This document shows, in pieces, positions 19,059 through 27,463 of a DNA stretch of 64,000 bases (its first letter is position 1; each line of letters opens with the position of its first letter). The stretch is from positions 124,001 to 188,000 of the forward strand of contig NZ_ML133573.1 of assembly GCF_003985125.1 (NCBI RefSeq), read 5' to 3'. The stretch comes from Rhizobium phaseoli. GTDB taxonomy: Bacteria; Pseudomonadota; Alphaproteobacteria; Rhizobiales; Rhizobiaceae. Position numbers and translations under genes: made by a program. The notes under the pieces were generated by a model that saw only the letters and a list, made by a program, of their open reading frames with translations, ran no database searches and was not told the origin of the DNA.

Positions 19059-19081
19059 CTACCTTTCCTTTGCAGAGGTAG
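19059..19081 (+). promoter_or_regulatory. Hairpin overlapping a ribosome-binding site
   Basis: CTACCT (19059-19064) can pair with AGGTAG (19076-19081). The right arm is the Shine-Dalgarno region of the gene starting at 19087, so folding would mask it. Confidence 0.4.
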
Positions 19082-19086
19082 GTTTA

Positions 19087-19344
19087 ATGGCGAAAATTCC
19101 AGGACCTCCGTCCTTTGACGGCCTGAAGCGCAGAATGGCAAAACACCGGGCGGAAAATCCGACCCGCAAAGACCATTTCGTGCGTCAGACATATTGCCTC
19201 GGCTTGATCGACGCCCGCGCCAAGGCGCGCGAATGGTTCGACGAATATCCGAAAGCGGCCTATTGGACCGAAGTGGAGAGCTGGCGCCAGCTCGACGGCG
19301 ATCGGATCGAATTCACCATGCGCCGCCTGCCTTCGGCAGACTAA
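19087..19344 (+). CDS. Small conserved-looking hypothetical protein
   Basis: 85 residues, basic N-half (FDGLKRRMAKHRAENPTRKD) and acidic C-half (WFDEYPKAAYWTEVESWRQL). No family assigned. The start ATG has GAGGT at the right spacing; the open frame extends upstream to 18961 without a better start. It is convergent with the Na/Pi cotransporter gene, 3 bases apart. Confidence 0.65.
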   Translation: MAKIPGPPSFDGLKRRMAKHRAENPTRKDHFVRQTYCLGLIDARAKAREWFDEYPKAAYWTEVESWRQLDGDRIEFTMRRLPSAD

Positions 19345-19347
19345 CCG

Positions 19348-20994
19348 TCATTCTGCGACGGCTCGCACGCGACTTTCGATCAGCAGGCCGCTCTCATCCA
19401 TAATGGGATATGCCACGGAGACGATGTGGGCATTGATCCTCTTCAGATCGCGCAGCATGTCGAGATGCAAAGAGCTCGTTTGCAGGCTGTCGGCACGGCC
19501 GTCGCGCAGGCGTTCGAGATGATGTTCAGCTGACTGCTTCTCCATCCGGCGCACCTCGACTTTCGTCTCCATCATCTGGCGCGCGAGGTTGAAGTCGCGG
19601 GTGACGAAGATGGTCTGGGCGACGCGCAGATTGTCGATCGTCAGGTCGAATAGTGTTCTGAGTTCCCGATGACCATCCTCGGAAAATCTGAGGCCCAGCG
19701 AGATCTTCTTCGCCACCTGCTCCGAGAGCCCCTTCTCGATGATGTCGCCCATATGTTCGAGATTGATCGCATAATCGATGACGACGATGGAGCGGCGGGC
19801 GTTTTCGTCACTGAGGCCTTCACGGCCAAGTTTCGACAGATAGACCTTCACTGCCTGCTGCAACGTATCGACGCGTTCTTCGAGGGCTGCGATTTCGGCA
19901 AGCTTGGAGGCATTGTTCTGCTCGAAGGCTTCCGAAACCCGCATCAGCATGCGCTCGATCAGGTCGCCGATCCCCAACACTTCACGCGTGGCGCTGGCAA
20001 GAGCGATAACGGGTGCCGAAAGCTCCTGCGGATCCAGATATTTCGGCGCGGTGTCGGGCTCGGGCTGATCCGGCACCAGCCGGGCCATCAGGCTGGCGAG
20101 CGGCCGGGAGAAAGGCCACGCCAGCGCGGCAAGCAGAAGATTGAAGGCCAGATGAGCGTCGACCGGCAGCTTGGCCGGGCCGAAGGGCAGCATCTGGATG
20201 AGTTCGGCACCGTAGCCCGCAAGGGGCAGGGCGATGAGGCAGCCGAGCGTGCGGACGGCGAGATTGCCAAGCGTTACGCGCCGGGCCGAAACCGGACCGC
20301 CCAAGGTTGCTATGACGGGCGGTATGGCGCCGCCGAGATTGGCGCCGAGCACGAGAACGATGACAAGTTCGGGCGAGATGAGGCCAGCGGAAGCGAGCGA
20401 CAGAATCAGAACGACCACCGCCAGGCTCGACGAGGAAAGGAAGGCAAGGGCCGCCGAAAAGAGCAGTGCTACGGGCAGGGCGCCGTTCAGCAGGCCGATG
20501 AATGCGGCAAGGGCGGGAGACGTCCGCATCGGCTCCGTTGCGAGGCCAAGGAGATGCAGCGACAACAGCATCAGCCCAATGCCGACCAGCGCTGCGCCAC
20601 CGCCCTGGCGGGCGCTGGAGCGGCCGCGGTAGAGCACAATGCCGGTCAGGATCAGAAGCGGAGAGAGCCACTCTATGCCGGTTGCGACGATCCACGCGGT
20701 GATCGCAGTGCCGACATTGGCGCCAAGCAGGACGATCTGCGCCATGCGCGGCTTGATCAGGTCACGTTCGACGAAGGAGGCGGTCATCAATGCCGTCGCC
20801 GTCGAGCTCTGCAGCGCGACGGTGGCAATAAGGCCCGACAGGAAGGACCGAAGGCTGCCGCGCGTTCCGGTCGCAAGTCCTGTTCTGAGCCGGGCGCCGA
20901 AGGCTCTGGATACGCCGTCCTTCACCTGCGCAAGGCCGAACAGCAGCAAAGCGACGGCGCCGAACAGGTTGATCATGATGACCGTGGAATCCAT
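19348..20994 (-). CDS. Na+/phosphate cotransporter family protein
   Basis: 548 residues. About ten membrane helices in the first 320 residues form the two PNaS repeats: QSSTATALMTASFV with GANVGTAITAWI in the first, and SSSSLAVVVLILS with GANLGGAIPPVIA in the second. A cytoplasmic PhoU-like helical domain occupies about 340-548. It likely imports phosphate with Na+, or exports it. A promoter lies at 21107-21135. No clear PHO box (CTGTCAT repeats) was found by eye. Confidence 0.9.
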   Translation of the reverse strand: MDSTVIMINLFGAVALLLFGLAQVKDGVSRAFGARLRTGLATGTRGSLRSFLSGLIATVALQSSTATALMTASFVERDLIKPRMAQIVLLGANVGTAITAWIVATGIEWLSPLLILTGIVLYRGRSSARQGGGAALVGIGLMLLSLHLLGLATEPMRTSPALAAFIGLLNGALPVALLFSAALAFLSSSSLAVVVLILSLASAGLISPELVIVLVLGANLGGAIPPVIATLGGPVSARRVTLGNLAVRTLGCLIALPLAGYGAELIQMLPFGPAKLPVDAHLAFNLLLAALAWPFSRPLASLMARLVPDQPEPDTAPKYLDPQELSAPVIALASATREVLGIGDLIERMLMRVSEAFEQNNASKLAEIAALEERVDTLQQAVKVYLSKLGREGLSDENARRSIVVIDYAINLEHMGDIIEKGLSEQVAKKISLGLRFSEDGHRELRTLFDLTIDNLRVAQTIFVTRDFNLARQMMETKVEVRRMEKQSAEHHLERLRDGRADSLQTSSLHLDMLRDLKRINAHIVSVAYPIMDESGLLIESRVRAVAE

Positions 20995-21063
20995 TTTTTG
21001 TTTTTATTCTTCCTTTATCTGTCGGCGCGACTCAAGCCTGCGAGACGCCTCTCCAAGCTATTG

Positions 21064-21090
21064 AAATCGCAGCCGCCATGCGATTTTTTT
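21064..21090 (+). terminator. Terminator-shaped hairpin in the Na/Pi gene leader
   Basis: AAATCGCA (21064-21071) and TGCGATTT (21079-21086) flank a 7-base loop and a run of seven T (21084-21090) follows on the plus strand. No plus-strand gene lies upstream. On the minus strand it is a stem-loop inside the cotransporter 5' leader. Confidence 0.5.
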
Positions 21091-21106
21091 GATTGCCCGG
21101 CTAATA

Positions 21107-21135
21107 AATATAGACTGATCCGGCGGATTGGCAAT
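21107..21135 (-). promoter_or_regulatory. Promoter of the Na/Pi cotransporter gene
   Basis: Reading the minus strand: -35 ATTGCC (21130-21135), 17-base spacer, -10 TATATT (21107-21112). This fits the rhizobial housekeeping pattern and predicts a leader of about 105 bases. Confidence 0.5.
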
Positions 21136-21188
21136 GTCGATTTCTGACACATCCGGGGCTTTGCCCGTTTCGTTGCGGCCGCTGCCGC

Positions 21189-21650
21189 TCAAGCCCAGAC
21201 GGTCTGGCGCATCGCTTCGCCGACGATCATCGCGGCCGAGACGGCGACGTTGATCGAGCGCTGGCCTTCGACCATCGGGATCAGGATGCGGGCGTCGGCC
21301 CTTTCATGCACGTGGTCCGGAACGCCGGCGCTTTCCCGGCCGAGAAGCAGGATGTCGTCCGGACGGAAGGTGAAATCGGTGTAGCGATCGGCTGCCTTGG
21401 TCGAAGCGAGGATGAGGCGGCGGCCGGTCGTGGCGCGCCATGCTTCGAAACGATCCCAACTGACATGGCGGGTCAGCGCGGCGGCAGCGATATAATCCAT
21501 TCCCGATCGTTTCAGGTTGCGATCGGAAACGTCGAAGCCGGCCGGCTCGATCAGATCGACCGCGAAACCGAGGCAGGCGGCAAGACGCAGGATCGTGCCG
21601 GTATTGCCTGCTATATCCGGTTGGTAGAGTGCCAATCTGAAGTCGGTCAT
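21189..21650 (-). CDS. trmL: tRNA (cytidine(34)-2'-O)-methyltransferase
   Basis: SPOUT-class methyltransferase that 2'-O-methylates the wobble base of some tRNA-Leu. 153 residues, family-typical. Motifs: ALYQPDIAGNTGTILRLAAC near the N-terminus, LLGRESAGVPDHVHE and the knot segment SINVAVSAAMIVGEAMRQ. The start MTDFRLALY is chosen because it gives the normal family N-terminus; the open frame runs 30 codons further upstream. Confidence 0.93.
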   Translation of the reverse strand: MTDFRLALYQPDIAGNTGTILRLAACLGFAVDLIEPAGFDVSDRNLKRSGMDYIAAAALTRHVSWDRFEAWRATTGRRLILASTKAADRYTDFTFRPDDILLLGRESAGVPDHVHERADARILIPMVEGQRSINVAVSAAMIVGEAMRQTVWA

Positions 21651-21821
21651 CATGCGCCGTTTGTTTCGTCGGGATGCGAGATACCTAAAGCAACCGGCAT
21701 TTCGCCGCAACGAGGCGCATTTTGGCCCCGAAACGGTCAATTTCCGCCGTCATGGGGCTGGAAATTTCGCGATTTTCGCGTTATCCATGCACGTCTTCAA
21801 TCGCCAGCAGGGAGGGCCGAC

Positions 21822-21887
21822 ATGAATATCTTGCTCATTGTGCGCTTTCCCGCCGTGATGCCGATCAAGGCGACATGGCGCCGCTAG
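21822..21887 (+). CDS. 21-residue putative leader peptide
   Basis: An ATG with a very strong ribosome site (GGAGGG, 6 bases upstream) opens a 21-codon frame starting MNILLIVRFPAV and ending ATWRR. It lies 147 bases before the ABC exporter gene. The peptide is hydrophobic then basic. No similarity to a known leader peptide is claimed. It could be a regulatory upstream ORF or a small membrane protein. Confidence 0.4.
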   Translation: MNILLIVRFPAVMPIKATWRR

Positions 21888-22034
21888 CGCGCATTTCTTC
21901 CTGAAATCCCCTTTTGATCCATTGTGCGGCTGTTTCAGCCTCGCCCCTTGAACGGTCGGTTCCCATATGTGCTTGCAGTGCGCTCAGATGGCGCGAAGCC
22001 GGGAGCCGAGACGCGGATGTTTCGGAGCAATTTC

Positions 22035-23891
22035 ATGTTTGGCTGGTTCGAACAGCGACTCAATCCCTTTCCGAGCGAGGAGCCCGTCGCTCCGCCCAAA
22101 GGTCTTTTTGCCTTCTGCTGGCACTACAGCAAGCCGGCGGCACCCTGGCTCGGCCTGATGGCGATGCTGACGGCGTCGATCGCCGTCGGCGAAGTGGCGC
22201 TCTTCCAGTTTCTCGGCGACATCGTCGACTGGCTGACTCATGCCGACCGCGCCACGTTCCTGCAGACGGAGGGCCACAGGCTTTTCTGGATGGCGGTGCT
22301 GGTGCTGGTCGGCTTGCCGCTGGCGGCCGGCCTCGATTCACTGATCATGCATCAGATGCTGCTCGGCAATTATCCGATGAGCGCCCGCTGGCAGATGCAC
22401 CGCTTCCTGCTGCGCCACAGCATGACGTTCTTCGCCAACGAGTTTGCCGGGCGTGTCGCGACCAAGGTGATGCAGACCTCGCTTGCCGTCCGCGAAACGG
22501 TGATGAAGATCCTCGACGTCTTCGTTTATGTCGTCAGCTATTTCCTGACGATGATCATCGTGATCGCGGCCGCCGACTGGCGGCTGATGATCCCGATCCT
22601 CGTCTGGCTCGCCATCTATGTCAGCATCGTCTCCTATTTCGTGCCGCGGCTTCGCAAGATCGCGGCACAGCAGGCCGATGCGCGCTCGATGATGACGGGG
22701 CGTGTGGTCGACAGCTATACGAATATCGCCACCGTCAAGCTGTTTTCGCATGCCGGCCGCGAGGAGGTCTATGCCAAGGAAGGCATGGACGAGTTCCTGC
22801 AGACCGTGCACAGGCAGATGCGTAAGGTGACGCTCTTCCACATCAGCGTCTATCTGAACAACTGCGTCGCGCTCTTCGTCGTCTCCGGCCTGTCGATCTG
22901 GTTCTGGCTGAACGGCGCGATCTCGGTCGGCGCCATCGCCATTGCCATCGGCCTTGCCATGCGCGTCAATGGCATGTCGCAATGGATCATGTGGGAAGTC
23001 TCGGCGCTGTTCGAGAATATCGGCACGGTCTATGACGGCATGGAGATGATGAGCAAACAGCACGACATCGTCGACAAGCCGGGCGCGCCTTCCATGACGG
23101 CGAAGAAGGGCGCGATCCACTACGAGCGCATCCGCTTCCACTACGGCAAGAGCAAGGGTGTCATCGACAACCTGTCGCTCGACATCAGGGCGGGCGAGAA
23201 GGTCGGTCTCGTCGGCCGCTCCGGCGCCGGCAAGACGACGCTGATGAACCTGCTGCTGCGCTTCTACGACCTGGAGGGCGGCCGCATCACCATTGACGGC
23301 CAGGACATATCAGGCGTCTCGCAGGAAAGCCTGCGCTCGCTGATCGGGGTGGTGACGCAGGATACGTCGCTGCTGCACCGTTCGATTCGCGACAACATCG
23401 CCTATGGCCGGCCGGAGGCGACGGACGCCGAAGTGATCGAGGCCGCCAAGCGCGCCAATGCCTGGGAGTTCATCGAAGGGCTCGTCGACATGCAGGGCCG
23501 CCAAGGGCTCGACGCGCAGGTTGGCGAGCGCGGTGTCAAACTGTCTGGCGGCCAGCGTCAGCGCATAGCGATTGCTCGCGTCTTCCTGAAGGACGCGCCG
23601 ATCCTGGTGCTCGACGAGGCGACCTCGGCGCTCGATTCGGAAGTAGAGGCGGCGATCCAGGAAAACCTCTTCGCCCTGATGGAGGGCAAGACGGTGATCG
23701 CAATCGCTCACCGGCTGTCGACGCTGACCGAGATGGACCGGCTGATCGTGCTCGACAAGGGTCGGATCATCGAGGCCGGCTCGCATGCCGAACTGATCCA
23801 GAGCGGCGGCATCTATGCCGACCTGTGGAACCGCCAGTCCGGTGGCTTCCTCTCCGATCACGCCGAAGAGGCGGAAGAGGCGGCGGAATAA
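22035..23891 (+). CDS. ABC exporter (fused permease-ATPase), half-transporter 1
   Basis: 618 residues. Membrane domain with about six helices (residues ~40-330), then the ATPase: Walker A GRSGAGKTTL, signature LSGGQRQRIAIARVF, Walker B ILVLDEATSALD and the H-loop AIAHRLSTL. This is the MsbA/multidrug-lipid exporter type. It is strongly similar to the second half-transporter at 24376, suggesting a heterodimer. Start MFGWFEQRL is preferred (GGAG 8 bases upstream); an ATG at 22017 is also possible. Substrate unknown. Confidence 0.9.
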   Translation: MFGWFEQRLNPFPSEEPVAPPKGLFAFCWHYSKPAAPWLGLMAMLTASIAVGEVALFQFLGDIVDWLTHADRATFLQTEGHRLFWMAVLVLVGLPLAAGLDSLIMHQMLLGNYPMSARWQMHRFLLRHSMTFFANEFAGRVATKVMQTSLAVRETVMKILDVFVYVVSYFLTMIIVIAAADWRLMIPILVWLAIYVSIVSYFVPRLRKIAAQQADARSMMTGRVVDSYTNIATVKLFSHAGREEVYAKEGMDEFLQTVHRQMRKVTLFHISVYLNNCVALFVVSGLSIWFWLNGAISVGAIAIAIGLAMRVNGMSQWIMWEVSALFENIGTVYDGMEMMSKQHDIVDKPGAPSMTAKKGAIHYERIRFHYGKSKGVIDNLSLDIRAGEKVGLVGRSGAGKTTLMNLLLRFYDLEGGRITIDGQDISGVSQESLRSLIGVVTQDTSLLHRSIRDNIAYGRPEATDAEVIEAAKRANAWEFIEGLVDMQGRQGLDAQVGERGVKLSGGQRQRIAIARVFLKDAPILVLDEATSALDSEVEAAIQENLFALMEGKTVIAIAHRLSTLTEMDRLIVLDKGRIIEAGSHAELIQSGGIYADLWNRQSGGFLSDHAEEAEEAAE

Positions 23892-23896
23892 TCAAA

Positions 23897-23922
23897 GCCC
23901 TCCCTGCGAGAGCGGGGAGGGC
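23897..23922 (+). terminator. Hairpin after ABC half-transporter 1
   Basis: GCCCTCCC (23897-23904) pairs perfectly with GGGAGGGC (23915-23922), a few bases after the stop. There is no long T-run. It may also end transcription of the convergent RHH gene. Confidence 0.6.
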
Positions 23923-23983
23923 CATTCGAATTATTAGACTGATTTGACTTGCCAATGGGGTACAAGGCGTCCTTTCCGCCGTT

Positions 23984-24214
23984 TCAAAGGCTGTCGGCCC
24001 AATCGATCACCCTATCATGTTCGACGACGACAATAGTATTGGCGGCTGCCAGCGTGCGCAGCGTGGCGATGCGGCGGCGTTCCTCGCTGTCGAGCCAGGC
24101 GGTGATGGCCGCGGTAACGATCGCGTCGCGCGCCAGCGCCAGGTCGAGAGCCAGGGCATCCAGTCTTTCTGCAAGCGGAAGCGGAATATGCGCATCGAGC
24201 ATTTTCGTTTCCAT
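23984..24214 (-). CDS. Ribbon-helix-helix (CopG-like) protein
   Basis: 76 residues. The N-terminal strand (LDAHIPLPLAERLDALALDL) and helix pair (ALARDAIVTAAITAWLDSEE) fit the RHH/CopG DNA-binding fold used by plasmid repressors and antitoxins. It continues with a short tail ending VEHDRVIDWADSL. Start ATG has a strong ribosome site (GGAGGG). No toxin gene is adjacent; it lies on the opposite strand between two ABC exporter genes and could regulate them. Confidence 0.7.
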   Translation of the reverse strand: METKMLDAHIPLPLAERLDALALDLALARDAIVTAAITAWLDSEERRRIATLRTLAAANTIVVVEHDRVIDWADSL

Positions 24215-24339
24215 GGCCTTCCCTCCGTTGAAGCGCGATCGTAACGTCAGATTGTGACCGGTTGGCGGGCAATCAATGGCGATGCCGCCGATGTTATCGA
24301 TCATTACAAAAATATAAGATTGCGACCGCTTTTCATTCC

Positions 24340-24368
24340 CTTTGCCGCTCCGCCCAATCCGCCTATAT
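24340..24368 (+). promoter_or_regulatory. Promoter placing transcription start at the ABC2 ATG
   Basis: -35 CTTTGC (24340-24345), 17-base spacer, -10 CTATAT (24363-24368). The predicted start, 6-7 bases downstream, coincides with the ATG at 24376, and no Shine-Dalgarno sequence precedes that ATG. Confidence 0.5.
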
Positions 24369-24375
24369 CGCTTCC

Positions 24376-26289
24376 ATGTTTCTGCGACCCATCTTCCGCC
24401 TGTTCGAGACCTGGATCGATCCGTTCCGCCCGCGCGCCAATCTTCAGCCGCCGCCGGGAACGCTCGGCTTCATCTGGTTCTATATCGGCCAGACGAGGAT
24501 GCCGTTCATCACCATGCTCATACTCGGCGGCGCATCGGCCGCAATCGAAGCCGCACTCTTCTGGTTCGTCGGACGCCTCGTCGATATTCTCGCCAGCATT
24601 ACGCCCGGTGCCGGCTGGAGCGGTCTTCTCGCGGCCCATGGCGGCGAACTGTTCGGCATGCTCGCCCTGATCGGGCTGGTGCGCTTCGTCGTCGCCTTCC
24701 TGATTGCCCTCGTCGATCAGCAGGTGATCACCCCGGGCTTCTACAATCTAGCACGTTGGCAATCTTATCTCCACGTCTCAAGGCAATCATTGTCGTTCTT
24801 TCAGAGCGATTTCTCCGGGCGCATCGTCACCAAGGTCTGGTCGGCCGGCCAGGCGACCGGCGATCTCGTCACCTCGCTGATGGAAAGCGTCTGGTTCGTC
24901 GGAATTTATGCGGTCACGACGCTGGTGCTGGTCGCCCGATTGGACTTTTCCCTTGCCGCCGTCGTGCTGTTCTGGCTTGGCGCCTTCAGCCTGCTTGCCC
25001 GCCACTTCGTCCCGAGGATTCGCCATCATTCCCGCGAGACGGCGGAAGCGGGATCGATGCTGAACGGCCGGATGGTCGATTCCTACAGCAATATGCAGAC
25101 GCTGAAGCTTTTTGCCCGCGACGAAGAGAGCGACCGCTACATGCGCCAGGGCTTCGACATCTATCAGGATACGGTGCTGCGCTTCACGCGGTTCATCACC
25201 GGCGTCAGAGCCTCCATGGCGCTGCTCTCCGGCCTGATGATCGTGACGATGGCGGGCTTGAGCGTCGATCTCTGGCTGCGCGGCCTGGTCAGTTCCGGCG
25301 CGGTGGCATTCTCGCTGGCGCTGGTGCTGAGGCTGAATTTCCTGCTCGGACGGCTGATGACGCAGTTCAACGGCATCATGCGCAATCTCGGCACCATCCA
25401 GAATGCCGCCGAGTTGATCTCCCAGCCGCTCGGGCTTGTCGACCGTGCCGATGCGAAGAGCCTGGTGATCCGCCAGCCCGGCATTCGCTTCGACAATGTC
25501 TCCTTCCGCTATGGCAAGGATCAGCAGCCGGTCGTCGACGACTTCTCCCTGACCATCCGTCCGGGCGAAAAAGTCGGGATCGTCGGCCGTTCGGGGGCGG
25601 GAAAATCGACGTTGATGAACCTGCTGCTGCGCCTCTACGACCTTCAGGAGGGCCGCATCCTTGTCGATGGGCAGGACATATCTGCCGTGACCCAGGAAAC
25701 GCTCCGGATGCAGATCGGCGTCGTCAGCCAGGATACCTCGCTGCTGCATCGATCGGTGCGCGACAATATCCTGTTCGGACGGCCGGACGCAGGCGAGGAG
25801 CGGCTGATCGAGGCGGCCCGGCGCGCCGAAGCCATCGATTTTATCGCCCGCCTGCAGGATCAGCAGGGCCGCAGAGGCTTTGATGCCCATGTCGGCGAGC
25901 GCGGCGTCAAATTGTCGGGCGGCCAGCGGCAGCGCATCGCCATTGCCCGGGTGATGCTGAAGGATGCTCCCATCCTGGTTCTCGACGAAGCGACGTCGGC
26001 GCTCGATTCGGAAGTGGAGGAAGCGATCCAGTCCAATCTCCATCGGATCATGGAGGGCAAGACCGTGCTTGCGATCGCCCACCGGCTGTCGACGATCGCT
26101 GCGCTCGACCGGCTGATCGTCGTCGATCTCGGCCGGATCATCGAGGAGGGCAGCCACGACGAACTGCTTCGCCAAGGCGGGCTCTACGCCGAACTTTGGG
26201 CGCGTCAGTCCGGCGGCTTCCTCGCGGTGGACGGGGATCTCGGCTCAGGGGTCGACGGCGAATTCCGCCATGAGGCCAAAATGGTTTGA
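24376..26289 (+). CDS. ABC exporter (fused permease-ATPase), half-transporter 2
   Basis: 637 residues, paralogue of the gene at 22035. A membrane domain of about six helices is followed by an ATPase with Walker A GRSGAGKSTL, signature LSGGQRQRIAIARVM, Walker B ILVLDEATSALD and H-loop AIAHRLSTI. All catalytic motifs are intact in both proteins, so a heterodimer would have two working sites. The start MFLRPIFRL is preferred; the frame is open upstream from 24262 but without conserved-looking sequence. The 3' end overlaps the convergent EEP gene by 45 bases. Confidence 0.9.
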   Translation: MFLRPIFRLFETWIDPFRPRANLQPPPGTLGFIWFYIGQTRMPFITMLILGGASAAIEAALFWFVGRLVDILASITPGAGWSGLLAAHGGELFGMLALIGLVRFVVAFLIALVDQQVITPGFYNLARWQSYLHVSRQSLSFFQSDFSGRIVTKVWSAGQATGDLVTSLMESVWFVGIYAVTTLVLVARLDFSLAAVVLFWLGAFSLLARHFVPRIRHHSRETAEAGSMLNGRMVDSYSNMQTLKLFARDEESDRYMRQGFDIYQDTVLRFTRFITGVRASMALLSGLMIVTMAGLSVDLWLRGLVSSGAVAFSLALVLRLNFLLGRLMTQFNGIMRNLGTIQNAAELISQPLGLVDRADAKSLVIRQPGIRFDNVSFRYGKDQQPVVDDFSLTIRPGEKVGIVGRSGAGKSTLMNLLLRLYDLQEGRILVDGQDISAVTQETLRMQIGVVSQDTSLLHRSVRDNILFGRPDAGEERLIEAARRAEAIDFIARLQDQQGRRGFDAHVGERGVKLSGGQRQRIAIARVMLKDAPILVLDEATSALDSEVEEAIQSNLHRIMEGKTVLAIAHRLSTIAALDRLIVVDLGRIIEEGSHDELLRQGGLYAELWARQSGGFLAVDGDLGSGVDGEFRHEAKMV

Positions 26290-27177
26290 GCCGAAGCTGT
26301 CGGCGATGCGGCGGACCGATTTCAGCCGCAGGGGCGCCCTCGCAAAGATGTGGTCGATCGGAATGCCGAAGACGCTGGCTGCGATCGGCCAGGTCGCGGG
26401 TTCCAGCGATACGGTGCCAAAGCCTTCGGTGCGCAGAAGATTTTGTACCGCTGGCGTCAGAATAGACGAGTTGAAATCACCGGCCAGCACCAGCGGTCCC
26501 GGCAGGGTGGGCGCGATCGCGGCGAGGTCTTCGAGCTCCAGGCCGTAGAACTCATCGTAATAGGGTTTGGTCAGATGCGCGGTCAGGAAGTTGACTTTGC
26601 GGCCGTCGAAATCGACCGTCGAGATCGTCAGCCGATTGCGCCACAGCAGGCCGAGACTGCGGATGCGCGGCTCGATGAGCGGGCGCTTCGACAGGACCAG
26701 CGTATCGCATTGCTGCATGCCGATGCCGCAGCCGACATAATAAGGATAGGTTTTCAGAAGCCGCGGCAATTCCGCCAGAACCGGCTCGGCCTCGAGGAGG
26801 TTGACGACATCGGCGCCCGAGGCAATCGCCATGTCGGCGATCGCGCCACCGTTTGCAAAATTATCGTTTTCGATATTGAAGGACATCAGCCGGAAAAGAA
26901 CCGGGCGGTGCGCATCGACGGCGGGCTGGGCAAATTCGCGGGTCATCACGATGCCATGGACGGCAAGAGCCAGGGATATGCCGAGCGTCAGCAGGCCGTA
27001 CCAATGGCGCTTGACAAGCAAGGCCGCGAGGGAGGCGAGCGCAGCGGCCGCGGCCAGATGGAGCTGGAAGCTGTAAAAGAAGGAAAGCAGATAAAAATCG
27101 GTGACATACCGCAACGAAACGATGGCGAGGACCAGGGTCGTGAGGACGCTGAATACGCAAAAAATCGTGTCTCTCAT
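26245..27177 (-). CDS. Membrane-anchored endonuclease/exonuclease/phosphatase-family protein
   Basis: 310 residues. Three N-terminal membrane helices (about 5-25, 30-55, 60-85) are followed by an EEP catalytic domain with MSFNIENDNF, NLLEAEP, LAGDFNSSILTPAV and IDHIFAR. The domain contains the Asn, Glu, Asp and His residues expected in this fold. The catalytic part is probably periplasmic. Members act on nucleic acids, phosphoinositides or other phosphodiesters; the substrate here is unknown. It is divergent from petA. Confidence 0.86.
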   Translation of the reverse strand: MRDTIFCVFSVLTTLVLAIVSLRYVTDFYLLSFFYSFQLHLAAAAALASLAALLVKRHWYGLLTLGISLALAVHGIVMTREFAQPAVDAHRPVLFRLMSFNIENDNFANGGAIADMAIASGADVVNLLEAEPVLAELPRLLKTYPYYVGCGIGMQQCDTLVLSKRPLIEPRIRSLGLLWRNRLTISTVDFDGRKVNFLTAHLTKPYYDEFYGLELEDLAAIAPTLPGPLVLAGDFNSSILTPAVQNLLRTEGFGTVSLEPATWPIAASVFGIPIDHIFARAPLRLKSVRRIADSFGSNHFGLMAEFAVDP

Positions 27178-27463
27178 CCGCTTCGGTCCGGCTCGCTGGC
27201 GTGATTGCGATTGCGCCTATCACGGCGGCTTTTTTGTTGCAATGCAGCATGCCGGCAAGCTCGTATTTGCCTTAAAAAATTCATCCGAAATTTCCCGCGA
27301 CATTGTGCCCTCATCCCCTTGTCAAGGCTGGACATAATTTGCGATCAAGCTTAGAACGCGCCGGATTGCCGGGGAATCTATGGCCGAAATGTGTCCAGAT
27401 CGATTCGCCGGCAGAGGGGGCAGGGCGGAATTCCGCGATAATTGCGCAGAGGATGGTTAAGCC

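Noticed and set aside
19669..21147. Plus-strand 492-codon frame over the Na/Pi cotransporter
   Set aside because: Low-complexity, very polar product; the minus strand clearly encodes PNaS repeats and a PhoU-like domain.
23984..24214. Toxin-antitoxin operon
   Set aside because: RHH gene has no adjacent small toxin gene on the same strand.
24787..26175. Minus-strand 462-codon frame inside ABC half-transporter 2
   Set aside because: Antisense of Walker and signature motifs; no independent coding signal.
27178..27463. FixK/FNR box upstream of petABC
   Set aside because: No TTGAT-N4-ATCAA-like palindrome found; CTTGTC near 27318 has no matching -10.
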